Of a DNA stretch of 64,000 nt, positions 1 to 10,015 are shown one piece after another. Position numbers and translations under genes: made by a program. A model generated the notes under the pieces. The model did no database searches and was not told where the DNA came from. It worked only from the letters and a program-made list of their open reading frames with translations. Position 1 is the first letter of the stretch. Each line of letters opens with the position of its first letter. Source of the DNA: Clavulina sp. PMI_390 (lineage: Eukaryota > Basidiomycota > Agaricomycetes > Cantharellales > Hydnaceae); assembly GCA_015039315.1 (NCBI GenBank), contig WIDE01000095.1, positions 62,001 to 126,000 of the forward strand, written 5' to 3'.

Positions 1-575
1 TCGTCCATTGTAGAGGGCCTCACCCAAGTGCAAGTTTTGGTCAGATTCTCCAGGCCGTAAAATGGCAAAAGCTGGAAGAATTTACGGTGTTCATGGATTA
101 CAATTGGTGGTCGCCACGTGGTAGGATCCCCCTCGCGGAATATGTCGTTGCAGAGCTTTCAATGGCTTATGCACAGTTTACCTCTGCACTACCAAAGCTC
201 CGAAAGCTGCACCTCCGAATCCAGGGAAACAACAATCCAGTCTGCACTTTGCAGGCCAACTCTGCTCAGCACTGCACCGAAGCAGCAGCACATCTTTTGG
301 AGCTTCTTGAGCGGGCATCCCCCTCCCACCCTTGTATCGAAACAATTGAGATCCGCTCTCAAGGAAGGATGTTAACAAACTACGCGATCTGTTCAATCCA
401 GGCGTCGCGCGGTGAAAGCCATCAATGGGAAGTCAAGGACTCATACGAGAATTTCCCTGAAGATCAGTGGGATGAGAGAAGCTTGTATAAGGAGGCATGG
501 ACTAGGAATGATCAGCCTGATTATTTCGACTCTCGTGTTCCGCTGCACGCTTTGGAAAACATGCTTACCTATTGA
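1..575 (+). CDS. F-box/LRR-like protein, family A, 3' part (cut by window edge)
   Basis: The frame is open from the left edge to the TGA at 573-575, so this is the C-terminal part of a longer gene. It holds blocks shared with the full-length genes at 916 and 3120: an 'LPKLRKLHLRIQ' repeat-like segment and an 'IETIEIRSQG...ICSIQASRG' segment that matches 'IEFWCKSSG...GILRASIARG' in the next gene. Family A proteins carry an N-terminal F-box followed by degenerate leucine-rich-like repeats. By family logic such a protein would recruit substrates to an SCF ubiquitin ligase; no substrate can be inferred. The C-terminal tail is unlike that of the neighbours, so this is a diverged paralog. Confidence 0.6.
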   Translation, partial: VHCRGPHPSASFGQILQAVKWQKLEEFTVFMDYNWWSPRGRIPLAEYVVAELSMAYAQFTSALPKLRKLHLRIQGNNNPVCTLQANSAQHCTEAAAHLLELLERASPSHPCIETIEIRSQGRMLTNYAICSIQASRGESHQWEVKDSYENFPEDQWDERSLYKEAWTRNDQPDYFDSRVPLHALENMLTY

Positions 576-915
576 CCCGTTTCGAGCGTGTCGGCTGCTC
601 TGGATTCGTATTCCCAACCGGCAATGAGGCCTTCGGTTACTATTGAAACCATCTCACTACCCGCAAACCTGAGACCCTCGAACCAGAGGGGCTCCGTCTC
701 CCCGTCATGACTCGATGCGTGTGACAAAAAATCCATCAAATTCCCCTCCCACTTTTGATCAACTGTTTCTGAGGAGACTGATCTTATGTCAGAACGCAGT
801 CGTCCCCTGGTGACGAATCCCGATCGCAAATATATATACTTGCACACTTGCTGGTGCCTTCACATCTATGTGGACTGTCCTCGGACTCTGGAGAAGGAAT
901 ACTAATGCCCTCACC
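576..915. other. Intergenic, promoter of next F-box gene
   Basis: A short intergenic stretch between two same-strand genes. It contains a TATA-like run at 831-837. The long minus-strand reading frame across 569-847 has no recognisable protein features and I regard it as chance. Confidence 0.5.
831..837 (+). promoter_or_regulatory. TATA-like box
   Basis: The sequence tatatat lies about 80 nt upstream of the proposed start at 916 of the F-box gene, a usual position for a fungal TATA element given a short 5' leader. Confidence 0.4.
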
Positions 916-2419
916 ATGTTGGTCTCTTGTTGAATTATCTTACATTTTTGTTTAACTAACTTAGTTCACGTCCAAAGCGGCCACTCCAAAGCTCCCTCCA
1001 GAGATTACGCGCGAGATCCTGTCATACCTGAAGCTTAGCGATGTTAGAGCCTACTCTCTCGCATCGCGGTCATCCTATCATGAAGCTCTTCCCATGATCT
1101 GGCACGATATTGAGACTTGCCATACGGAGTTCGAGGATCCTCCACCGTCCATCAGCTCCTTTTTGCAATTTGTGGTGGATCATCCTCGGCGTGCATCTTA
1201 TGTCCGGCGTCTGTCTATATATTGGGACTACGGAGCAGCTCAACAATCTTTCTCGGACTCGGAGTCAGTCGATGACGATGACAACTCTGAGGCGCACTCT
1301 CCTAGTGATCTGTCCGAGATCTGCCATCGTGCTGGCTCACTATTCACCTCACTCCAGTGCCTTCGTATCATCATCGATCCATCTCAAGAAGACCCACCGG
1401 AGGAGATACCGGCATCGACTCTCATGACGTTTCTTGATGCTTTCAGGGCCTCTCCCCTTCACTTCCTTCTGATTGACTCTGGGTTCGGTCTGTCTTCCAA
1501 AATCATTTCAGCATGCACTGGCTGGGCACAGAGCCTCAGATATCTCATGATTGACCGGTGTGACTATACTGTGGCAAGCGCAGAGTCACCTGATGGGTCA
1601 GAGGCACCACAATTCCCCCATCTGCGTGTCTTGGCAACCCGCGACACTGATAGTATTATAAACGTTGTCCAGGGAAGCCCTTCAATCGAGTCCATCCACC
1701 TACTGGGTAGCTCCATGGATGCCCACTCCTTGCCCAGCCTAACGGCTGTCATTTCCACTATGGAAGCACTATCAGACGCTGCTAAGCACCAAGCTCATGC
1801 CCAGGCGTCCCCGAACTTCCAGCTACAAAGCGCTACACTCTCCTTCTCTGCAGAAGCATTTGACCTTAATCAACTCCTCGGGGCGTTACCCTTCCCTAGG
1901 GTCAAGGAGCTCACCCTCCATATCGACAGCGAGAACCTGCGGTGGAAGGAATCAGGTTCTATGCTGGCGTTCGCTGTTGAGGAATTTTCTAAAGCCTCAT
2001 CCTCCATTCCTGTCAGATTTCCGGACCTCGTGAAGCTCCGCTTCCGATTCAGGGACAGAGAAGGGGCTGTTCCAGCATATCTTCTAGCCATGGCCGACAC
2101 TCGAAGTTCTGCTGCCTCACGACTAGCAGACACTCTACAGCTCCCATATTCGGTTCTGGTCTCAGAACGGGGACGGCTCAGCGATATTGAGTTCTGGTGC
2201 AAGTCATCGGGACATCCCGGCGGAGAGTTGGGTATCCTGCGAGCATCAATCGCTCGTGGGAAGTGGGAGATCATGGAGTCTTTCAACCCGCACCTTGAGG
2301 AGGACTGGAAGCTACACTCTGCACAGTATGAGCTTCGTCAATGCTTCACTATTCCAATGGAGCCACTCAGCGTCATAGAAGAGCGCTGGCGGGATATGTG
2401 CGTGCTGTCCTGCCCTTAA
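916..2419 (+). CDS. F-box/LRR-like protein, family A
   Basis: The large exon runs from 965 to the TAA at 2417-2419. It opens with an F-box-like segment (LPPEITREILSYLKLSDVRA...), followed by about 430 residues of weak leucine-rich-like repeats. The frame is closed by a stop at 962-964, which is also a splice acceptor (ctaacttag). A 6-nt first exon (ATG TTG, 916-921) with a 43-nt intron restores the frame and gives a methionine start; this exon is inferred. Near the 3' end a donor (gatat|gtgcgt) and acceptor (ccacag, about 2449) could give an alternative C-terminus ending at 2458, as in the next paralog. An acidic Asp/Glu/Ser stretch lies near residue 100. Likely role: substrate-recognition subunit of an SCF ubiquitin ligase, substrate unknown. 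Confidence 0.72.
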
Positions 2420-3119
2420 ATCCAACAGTTGAATAACTGACCCCACAGGGTGCCATAGCTGAACTCATCATACGGAACCGATGGCGCACAGTGATCGAGG
2501 CTCGGGAACCATTAATTCAGAACACAACATTTATATGGATATTCCATCCTTTGACGTGGTAGTTAAGGTGTCTCCATCTTGTCGCCGAGTAAATATTGTA
2601 CGGCTAGGAACAATCTGATTCGACTGACGATTTTGTAAGGGGACTCGGGATGAACCAGGAGTTTAATGGGCAGTACGGATTATAAGTGGCCTAGGAACCT
2701 CCTAACGAATGTTGGGAATTATTTAGTTCTGTCTGCTGCGCTACGGAGATCGGAGATCAAGGTGGAAGTTAATATCCAGAGATGTATGTTCCCAGCTCTG
2801 CCTACTCTTGGTGCGCCATTCCAAGCCCTTTAATCAAGTATCAGCTTCAAATGGATTGATCTTGGAGAAATAGGACGGGGAACTCAGACCGTCCATCATA
2901 CACGCGGGAGCAAGCCCGTTGTAGTGGTAAGAGGCCACTGATGCAGGGCGTGCCATGAACGGCCCCTCGTGGGAATTTTCCACGACCATCAGTCGCCCTT
3001 GCCCCTTACCGTGCCAAGAACGTTTGGGCACGGGTACTCCGGGAAATGTCTATCCAATGTTGGTGTCTTGTCTCGCATAGACATACTTCTGTCTCTTGTT
3101 ACCTCGCTTAACTTGGCCC
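2420..3119. other. Intergenic region
   Basis: About 700 bp between two same-strand family A F-box genes. I see no supported gene. It should hold the 3' UTR of the first and the promoter of the second. A possible alternative final exon of the first gene ends at 2458. Confidence 0.5.
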
Positions 3120-4622
3120 ATGTCCATAGCTTTTGGGCGGGAGTTCTTACCCGAGCTCAGACACCAGCTCTTGTCATACCTCAGAATCAGTGATCTCAGA
3201 GCTTATTCCCGGGCGTCGTGGGCATCACACAACGAAGCACTTCCTTTTATTTGGCGTAATATCGATATATGCCCCTTGGACTCGGAAGATTCAGCAACAT
3301 TTATTGCCTCGTTTTTTTGTTTTGTCCTGCAACACCCTCACCACGCAGCATATATCAGGAGATTATCCATTTACTGGAATTTAGGAGTTGAAGAAGGGAC
3401 ACCACCGGAATCATCATTAGCGAGTGATGCACACACTACAGAGGATGAACTATTCAAGATCTGCAGCCAGGCAGGTTTGCTCTTCACGGGACTCAAAACC
3501 TTACGCCTTGTTTTTGATCAGCCCCCTCATGAACAAGCGCAAAGCGTTCCCTCGACTATCCTCGAATCGCTTCTCGGCAGCTTTCAAGCCTCTCCTACCA
3601 AATTCTTGCTCGTCGATTCTGTCGTTGGAGTTCCTCCAGAGATTATGCCAGCATGCGCTGTCTGGGAGCAAACCCTCACACATCTCATGATCGACGAGTA
3701 TGGATATCATCCCGCCAGCTTGGAGTCCCTTGAAGCATCGAGAATACCACAACTGCCCCACCTGCGTGTCTTTGTTACTCGCGACTCCAATCTTCTATTT
3801 GACGTCGTCAAAATCAACCCGCATACCGATTCCATTCATTTATTAAACGAGCTGATGGGGTCTTCCTACTTGACCAAGCTCCCAGCTGTCATCTCTGGTA
3901 TAAATACCTGGTTAAGTCCGGTCATACTCCAGGGTCCGGGGTCTTCGACCTCGAGCATACAGTTGCAAAGTGCTACACTATGCTTCTCCGCCACAGAGTT
4001 CATTCTCTCTAACTTCCTCCGAGCCCTAAGACTACCCTCCCTCCGAAATCTGACCATTCATGTTGGCAGTGAAGACTTGCCGTGGAATGAGGTAGATTGC
4101 ATGCTAACGTTCGCCATTGATGAATTCACCCAAGCCTTTCCATCAATTCACTCGACACTCCCAAGCCTTGCAAAGTTCCGGATGCGACTCCAAGATACAG
4201 ATGGGAATCTCCCTGCTTATATCCATGCGGATAATCAGACAAAGTTCCGAACGTCCGCCGCATCGCGATTTTTGGACGCTCTAGAGCATCCTTCTTGGGA
4301 GCTAAGAGCTACACCAAAGCAACTTCGGAACATTGAGCTCTGGTGCAAGTCCTCGAGGCCACGCGGTGGTAGGGAATTAGGCATTTTGCGGGCATCGCTC
4401 TCCAACAGTCAATGGGAGATCACCGAATCGATCAACCCGCACCTTAAAGATGATTGGGAGCTACATTTCGAAGAGAATGAGCTCCCTGATTGCTTTGCCT
4501 CTCCGATGGAGCCCCTCAGTCTTGTGGAGGAGCATTGGTGTGATATGTACGTACCCACCGTCACAAGATATGCCGACATACTCTCTAATCGTATATCTTC
4601 TTTAGCTGAGCTCAGTAATTGA
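3120..4622 (+). CDS. F-box/LRR-like protein, family A
   Basis: A 500-residue reading frame closely similar in layout to the gene at 916. The F-box-like start is FGREFLPELRHQLLSYLRIS, then ASW..HNEALPFIWRNI, then repeats such as RRLSIYW and NIELWCKSS. I chose the ATG at 3120; the frame is open a little further upstream but without another ATG. A donor after 'gatat' near 4545 and an acceptor at about 4605 suggest that the last codons may be removed by a terminal intron, which would end the protein at Asp-Ile. The gene converges on the hemerythrin-like array; the open frame beyond 4622 is antisense to the last exon of that array and is not part of this gene. Probable SCF adaptor, substrate unknown. 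Confidence 0.72.
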   Translation: MSIAFGREFLPELRHQLLSYLRISDLRAYSRASWASHNEALPFIWRNIDICPLDSEDSATFIASFFCFVLQHPHHAAYIRRLSIYWNLGVEEGTPPESSLASDAHTTEDELFKICSQAGLLFTGLKTLRLVFDQPPHEQAQSVPSTILESLLGSFQASPTKFLLVDSVVGVPPEIMPACAVWEQTLTHLMIDEYGYHPASLESLEASRIPQLPHLRVFVTRDSNLLFDVVKINPHTDSIHLLNELMGSSYLTKLPAVISGINTWLSPVILQGPGSSTSSIQLQSATLCFSATEFILSNFLRALRLPSLRNLTIHVGSEDLPWNEVDCMLTFAIDEFTQAFPSIHSTLPSLAKFRMRLQDTDGNLPAYIHADNQTKFRTSAASRFLDALEHPSWELRATPKQLRNIELWCKSSRPRGGRELGILRASLSNSQWEITESINPHLKDDWELHFEENELPDCFASPMEPLSLVEEHWCDMYVPTVTRYADILSNRISSLAELSN

Positions 4623-4748
4623 CGCTCTTGGTGCCTATAAGCGACTGTTTAAAGACACCGATATCACAATGGATCCGGTATACATGGATACTGAACATGA
4701 TTTCTACATAGAGCACAATTTATCGCCTTTTGAATTACGATTTACATG

Positions 4749-5634
4749 CTACTCCGTCGGCATGTGGGCCTTATACATCTGCAATAGCTCATCAACTGGT
4801 TTATCCAACAACTCTCCGCCGTCCCTGAAGATATGGTTGCGTTGGTACCAAGGTGTCGCCAGGCTAGAAGATTAGGTGATGAACGATGGTGACTATGTAG
4901 GAGTTATGGAATATACGCGTACTTCACCACCCAAAACTTGCGGAGGTCATCGAAAATTCGGAATAGTTGAGTGGTCTGCTCCTTGGTGAGCTTGGCCTCA
5001 AAGGCGGGCAGATCCTCTTGAACCCTGAGGAAAGCGGCCGAGTGCGCAATGTTAGGCCGAAATTCTTGGCGCGATATGGCTCACTTACTGATTGAATGAT
5101 GGAAGTAATGTGGCCCAGAGCTTTTGGACCGCGATGTCTGCGGCGGGCTTATCGACGGTGGGGTATTGGCCAGGTTTGATGACTGTCCCGTAGACTACTT
5201 CGAGTGCTTATCAAGTTCTTTGACAAAATCTTTGGCCTATATGCAGATCATTTTGCTAAACGCCCTCGCGAGACAAGGACATGAGGCATACCGGTGCAAA
5301 GAGATCACGATCCTTCTGAACAGCCTCAGGTCTGATGGCTTTTTCCATCACAGGATAAATGAAAACATTCTTCCAGGTCTGAAACGCGCATGGTATCTTC
5401 AGCCTCGTATCAAAAACGGCAGGAAGATTGACGCACTAGGTAAATAGCGGTGCGCCATCGAATGTCGTCAGTCAACACGTCGCGTGTAGTTCCCGCAGAC
5501 ATTTTCCACGACTAGTAAGAGTTATGGTGATGATCAGGTATGGTAGTAGGTCTGATATCACTGTCGCCGATTCTGACCTCATAAATGAGCCTTATGTCGT
5601 CCTGGGTAGCAAGAACGGTAGAGGAGACATTCAT
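4749..5634 (-). pseudogene. Hemerythrin-like (HHE) paralog A, frameshifted
   Basis: Same six-exon plan as the three intact copies downstream. Exons on the minus strand are 5634-5578, 5511-5437, 5378-5292, 5236-5089, about 5024-4923 and 4863-4749. Exon 4 is 148 nt where all three intact paralogs have 149. Compared with copy B one base is missing between 5203 and 5204, in 'LDKH-IEV', and a TAG follows at once at 5195-5197. The product would stop after about 86 residues. All other splice sites and the C-terminal frame (LLDKPVDELLQMY, stop at 4749-4751) are still in good order, so the break is young, or is a sequencing error. Closest relative is copy B. Confidence 0.8.
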
Positions 5635-6367
5635 TGTGAAGCTGAGCAGTAGGTTGGCTGGAAACCCGGTCCCCAAGCCCATCTCTTAAATATTGCCACT
5701 ATGGAGGTCTATGGGCGTCGCAAAGAACAGATAAATATGCAGCGGTAGTGGGGCCATGCTACCACTGGATTGGGGCCGTGTCCGTCATTCAGACCACGGG
5801 GACAGGATACCGAGGCGCGGCATCCTGTTCCCGGGGTCAATGCTGTCAACGGTGTCACCAGATCTCGGGCGGTCTACCACCATTTCAAAGAAGCATCTCT
5901 CTGCGTTTTCACCACACAGATCCGATCTAACGTAGCGTCACGGGAGAATTCTGGCCGGCGCCTTAGGCGTTTGGAAATCTCCTCAGTTGCAGCCCTCGAT
6001 TGATTTAAACCTTTAGAGTTAGTAGAAGGGCGCACATCTTGGGGAGCACTATTTATTCTTGACTCAAAATATAGCGGATTAACTCGTGGCAGTGAGTATC
6101 GGAGTCCGCTCTGCATATAAATATCACAGAGAACCAGACTTCATAAGAAATGACGCCATATCATTACAACCGTCACAAATTGTGCCAATATAATCTCTAA
6201 TCCCACATTCCCGGTGGCTGAACTCGGCAGCTGAAGCTCTTGATATCTATCAACAGCTGCTCAAATGCATTCATATCACGACTCGGTCGGTGTACAAGAA
6301 AGAGCATTTAACATGATTTATACACAGGGCACAACCTATCGCGTTATTTTCTACTATGGTATATATG
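5635..6367. other. Intergenic, promoter of copy A
   Basis: Contains the promoter of copy A. The block at about 5640-5910 is recognisably repeated at about 7260-7510 upstream of copy B (shared 'cattcagacc...gggaca/gaagataccgaggc' stretch and 'gggtcaatgctgtc'). Gene and promoter were therefore duplicated together. No other gene seen. Confidence 0.55.
5686..5692 (-). promoter_or_regulatory. TATA-like box, HHE copy A
   Basis: Reads tatttaa on the minus strand, about 52 nt upstream of the ATG at 5634. The four copies all have an AT box 52-59 nt before the start. Confidence 0.45.
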
Positions 6368-7256
6368 CTACTCCGTGGGCATATGGGCCTTATACATCTG
6401 CAATAGCTCATCAACTGGTTTATCTAATAACTCCCCGCCGTCTCTGCAGACATGATTGCGTTGGTGCCAAGGTGTCGCAAGGCTAGAAGACTGGGCAATG
6501 AGCAACTGTGATTATAAGGGAGTCATGGGATATATGCATACTTCACCACCCAAAACTTGCGGAGGTCATCGAAATTTCGGAATAGTTGAGCGGTCTGCTC
6601 CTTGCTGAGCTTAGCCTCGAAAGCAGGCAGGTCCTCCTGGACCCTGAGGAAAGAGACCAAACACGCGATGTTGAGCCAGGATTCTTGATGCTACTGGGTC
6701 CACTCACTGAATGAACGATGGGAGTAACGCGGCCCAAAGTTTTTCGACCGCGATGTGTGCTGCAGGTTTATCGACAACAAGACATTGATCTGGTTTGATA
6801 ATTGTGCCGTAAACTACTTCGATGTGCTTATCCAGTTCTTTGACGAATTCTTTGGCCTGCATGGAGATTATATAACTGACCGCTTTCACAAGGGGAAAAC
6901 CTTAAACTTACAGGTGCAAAAAGATCACGATCCTTCTGAACTGCCTCAAGTCCAATGGCTTTTTCCATCACAGGATAAATGAAAACATTCTTCCAAGTCT
7001 GTCGTATCGCATGGCTATCTCAGCTCTCTATCGAAAAAGACGGGAGGATTAACAAACCACATAGATTGCAGTGCGCCATCGAATGTCGTCAGTCAACACG
7101 TCGCGTGTGGTTCCGGTAGAAATCTTCCACGACTAAGAAGGGTTATCCTATATATTAATAAGGATATGGGGGACTGATTACACTGTGGCCGATTCTCACC
7201 TCATAAATGAGCCTAATATCGTCCTGAGTTGCAAGAACGGTGGAAGAGACGTTCAT
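6368..7256 (-). CDS. Hemerythrin-like (HHE fold) protein, copy B, ligand-poor
   Basis: Six exons on the minus strand: 7256-7200, 7132-7058, 6998-6912, 6856-6708, 6643-6542 and 6482-6368. They give 194 residues with clean GT...AG introns of 55-67 nt. The fold is inferred from the fungal HHE layout: an N-terminal helix (VSSTVLATQDDIRLIYE), a second helix with 'IRWRTAIY' where iron-binding members have 'RHSxGEE', then 'YPVMEKAIG', 'AKEFVKELDKHIE', 'QVQEDLPAFEAKL' and a C-terminal 'LLDKPVDEL' like the usual 'LLTAPIDKL'. The first His is Gln here (TQDD), the HxxxE of helix 2 is gone and the last His is Leu. Only the His in LDKHI remains, so iron binding is unlikely. Sister of the broken copy A. 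Confidence 0.75.
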
Positions 7257-8270
7257 TGTAATGGAGAGCAGATGATTTAGGTAGAGATTCTGTTAGCAAG
7301 CTCCACCTCTTAAATAGTACCACTGGGGTGGTTGATGAGCGGGCGAATATATAACGGCACTGGGACGATGCTGGCATCAGAATGGTGGCCACGTTATCAT
7401 TCAGACCGCGGGGAGAAGATACCGAGGCATGGCGTTGTATTCCCGGGTCAATGCTGTCTATGGAGTTATGGATCTCGGGCAGCCTCACCAATTAGCAAAG
7501 AGGCATCTCTTGTTACTGTCGCTGCTGAAGGTCCAGTCTGGTGGATGGCCATGGGGGAGCTTTGGCAGGTGCTTCAAAAACATTATCGAAACTTCATAAA
7601 TTCGGATTAATCAACTGGTCTGAGGACTAGGATCGTCGATCGATAAAAATTCTAAGGAGCATCAGTGAATCGGGATTAAAAATATCATGAATCAGTTCTC
7701 TTCAGTGGATGTAGGAGTTTAGCTCGGTCGCATGCAGTTATCACAGATAACCATATCACAAACTTCCAGAAAAAAGACGATAGAGACACCCTCTATCGGC
7801 TACATGCGATTTAAGTGGCCCACTCTCCTTGTGCTGGATATTGAGCGCTCTGATGGATTGCGGACCTGAGAACCACATGAAGATTGTATACCTAGTTAGA
7901 GAGGGCCGGTCACGCTGTGCTCGTACCCAGCTCAGAATTATGAAGAATCAGTGGGTCGAGTGGAATTGTGATACCCGAGCCTCGTCAGTGCGTAATTTCT
8001 CCTTAGGAATTGCTGAAGGGAAGAATGAACTTCATTCTCGAAGGTAAAACTTTCCTAGTATCGTTGATTATGCGTTATTGGCTACCTGGATCCCTGGCCA
8101 CCTGTCGTCGATTGGGCCGCGGCCTTGTGGTAATGAAACCATACCCATGGCTGTACGACCGATCTTACAGGATCACACGTAACTTCCCATGACAGAAACT
8201 GTATTCCCATAGTGGCATCCTAAGTAACGAGTAGCTACTAGCTTCCATGTATAAAGTGCTTTTGATTCGC
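7257..8270. other. Intergenic between HHE copies B and C
   Basis: About 1 kb. The part next to copy B (about 7260-7510) matches the upstream region of copy A. The rest is unique, and the short open frames in it do not look protein-like. Confidence 0.5.
7310..7316 (-). promoter_or_regulatory. TATA-like box, HHE copy B
   Basis: Reads tatttaa on the minus strand, about 54 nt upstream of the ATG at 7256, in the same place as in copy A. Confidence 0.45.
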
Positions 8271-9169
8271 TCACTCTTCTGGGAAGCGTGATTTGAACAT
8301 CGCCGATAGCTCATCAACCGGTGTATCCAACAAAGCTCCTGCGTTTTTGAATAGGTGTGTACGCTGGGATCCCGGCATTGCGATGCTAGAATATTGGACA
8401 GTTATGGGTTATTTGATCGCAGGGCGTAAAGGGAGAGACAGATACACATACTTCATAGCCCACATCGTTCGCATACCATCATAAATTTCGAATAGTTGGT
8501 TCGACTGATCCTTGGTGAGCTTGGCCTCGAAAGATGGAAGTACCTCCTCCGACCTAGAGAGGGAAAGTCAACGACACCAAGCTTTATGAAGGCTATGTCC
8601 GCCCCATTTCCTCACTTACTGCTTGAGAGCTGGCTGCAGGGCTGCCCACAGGTTTTCGACAGCTGGATCTGCGGCAGCATTGTTCACGGTAGGATATTCA
8701 GATAGTTCGTTGGTAGCTGCGGAATATTCATCGACATATTTGTCCAGCTCTTTGAGAAGATCTTTGGCCTATGAGGAAGGGCAAGTATCAGGCTCATCGC
8801 TCAGTGTGGGGAGGGTGGTCCTTACAGGTAAGAAAAGCTCACGATCTTTCTGAGCAGCCTCGGCACCAAGAACTTGCTCCAATTTGGGATAGATGAAAAG
8901 AGGCTTCCATCCCTGTGAGGACGAACGACACAGTTGGCACATGGAAAATCTATGATGAAAAAAGCCACGTACTATGTACATTGCCGTTCGCCATCGAAAA
9001 TGGTTAGTTAGGACGTCGTGTGCCGTTCCGGACCCTTGTGACATCTTCCACGCCTAAATGATGCACTCTTTACTGAATATGCATGAAGGCCAAGTGGAGC
9101 ATTCGTACACACCTGGTAGAGAATCCTAATCTCGTCGTGACTAGCGAGCACAGTAGCCGAAACATTCAT
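8271..9169 (-). CDS. Hemerythrin-like (HHE fold) protein, copy C, ligand-poor
   Basis: Six exons on the minus strand: 9169-9113, 9053-8973, 8912-8826, 8768-8620, 8553-8452 and 8385-8271, giving 196 residues. Exon lengths match copy D exactly for exons 2-5. Helix 1 keeps the His-Asp pair (LASHDEIRILYQ). Helix 2 is FRWRTAMYIGWKPLFIYPKLEQVLG, with no HxxxE. Helix 3 has Tyr for His (LDKYVDEY), and helix 4 has Gln for His before SEEVLPSFEAKL. The C-terminus LLDTPVDELSAMFKSRFPEE matches the end of the fungal HHE family. Cytosolic by default; no signal peptide. Function unknown; a role without metal is likely. Confidence 0.77.
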
Positions 9170-10015
9170 GATGGAGCAAGGTAGGCGAGCTTGGGTAATC
9201 GGTTGGGAGGGGAGAGGGCTTGCCCTCTATATATAGTGGGTGTGGCTTACCTCGTGCAGTCTCCAAGGCAGAGGTCCGTGGAATCGTTCATGCCAAGCCA
9301 GATAACCATTCACATGTGAATTCTTTCGTTTGTTCATCCGGCCCTATTATTTCTGGCTGGAGGGGAAGTAGGCCGATGTTGCGGGGGGATGAGCCCGAGA
9401 TGATGCATAAATGACGGCACGGTCCCTGAAAGCTCTTTGTCAGCGCCTCCCAGAGCGTTGGAGCAGATATGTCACGTCGGAGCGATCATTTTAGCAACAA
9501 CTCTCTGCTCTCGCCGAGCAAAACATAGGAGTGAAATGATTCCTGATTGGCAAGTTCCAAACTACCATCTCATTGGTGGATCAACAGAAACATCACGGGA
9601 GAAGAAATTTGACCTGGATAAGGACCATGATACTCGCTGGAACAATCCATTATATCGGATTCTAGTATTCCAATTGATATAAATCTGATACTGTGGTCGA
9701 AATCGAGAGCCATCAATTGGGTAGGGACTACGGATACAAATCTTTGGCAGCCCTAGAATTCGGTTTATCCTTGCGAAAGGTTAGTCAGTGGATAGCCAAG
9801 GTGAGCAGTGTCGAATATTGAAGGTTCCAATAAAACCTCTCCGAATCGAAGGTGGCTAACATAGCTACAGTTTGATATACTCAGTATCTCTCATGAAACT
9901 TTCAGTGATATGAAGTAGTTTTGCGACTGTTCTCACACGTACAAATGAGTTGTATATTTCATCTTATAATTGCTCGTTTTACAGGATGTGAGTAATGGAA
10001 AATCTCTCGGTCCAG
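9170..10015. other. Intergenic between HHE copies C and D
   Basis: About 850 bp. The promoter of copy C lies at its left end. A stretch at about 9375-9400 (ggatgagcccgagatgatg) resembles 11093-11112 upstream of copy D. I see no gene. Confidence 0.5.
9228..9235 (-). promoter_or_regulatory. TATA box, HHE copy C
   Basis: A perfect tatatata 59 nt upstream of the copy C ATG at 9169. Confidence 0.55.

Noticed and set aside
569..847. 92-residue minus-strand ORF
   Set aside because: No protein features, no splice context, and it lies in the promoter of the next gene.
1870..2286. 138-residue minus-strand ORF
   Set aside because: It lies wholly antisense within the F-box gene at 916.
4669..4875. Plus-strand ORF that could extend the F-box gene at 3120 by 68 residues
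   Set aside because: It is antisense to the last exon of HHE copy A and is repeated at 6370 only because that exon is repeated.
7829..8192. Short plus-strand ORFs between HHE copies B and C
   Set aside because: No family features and no matching frame in the other intergenic spacers of the array.
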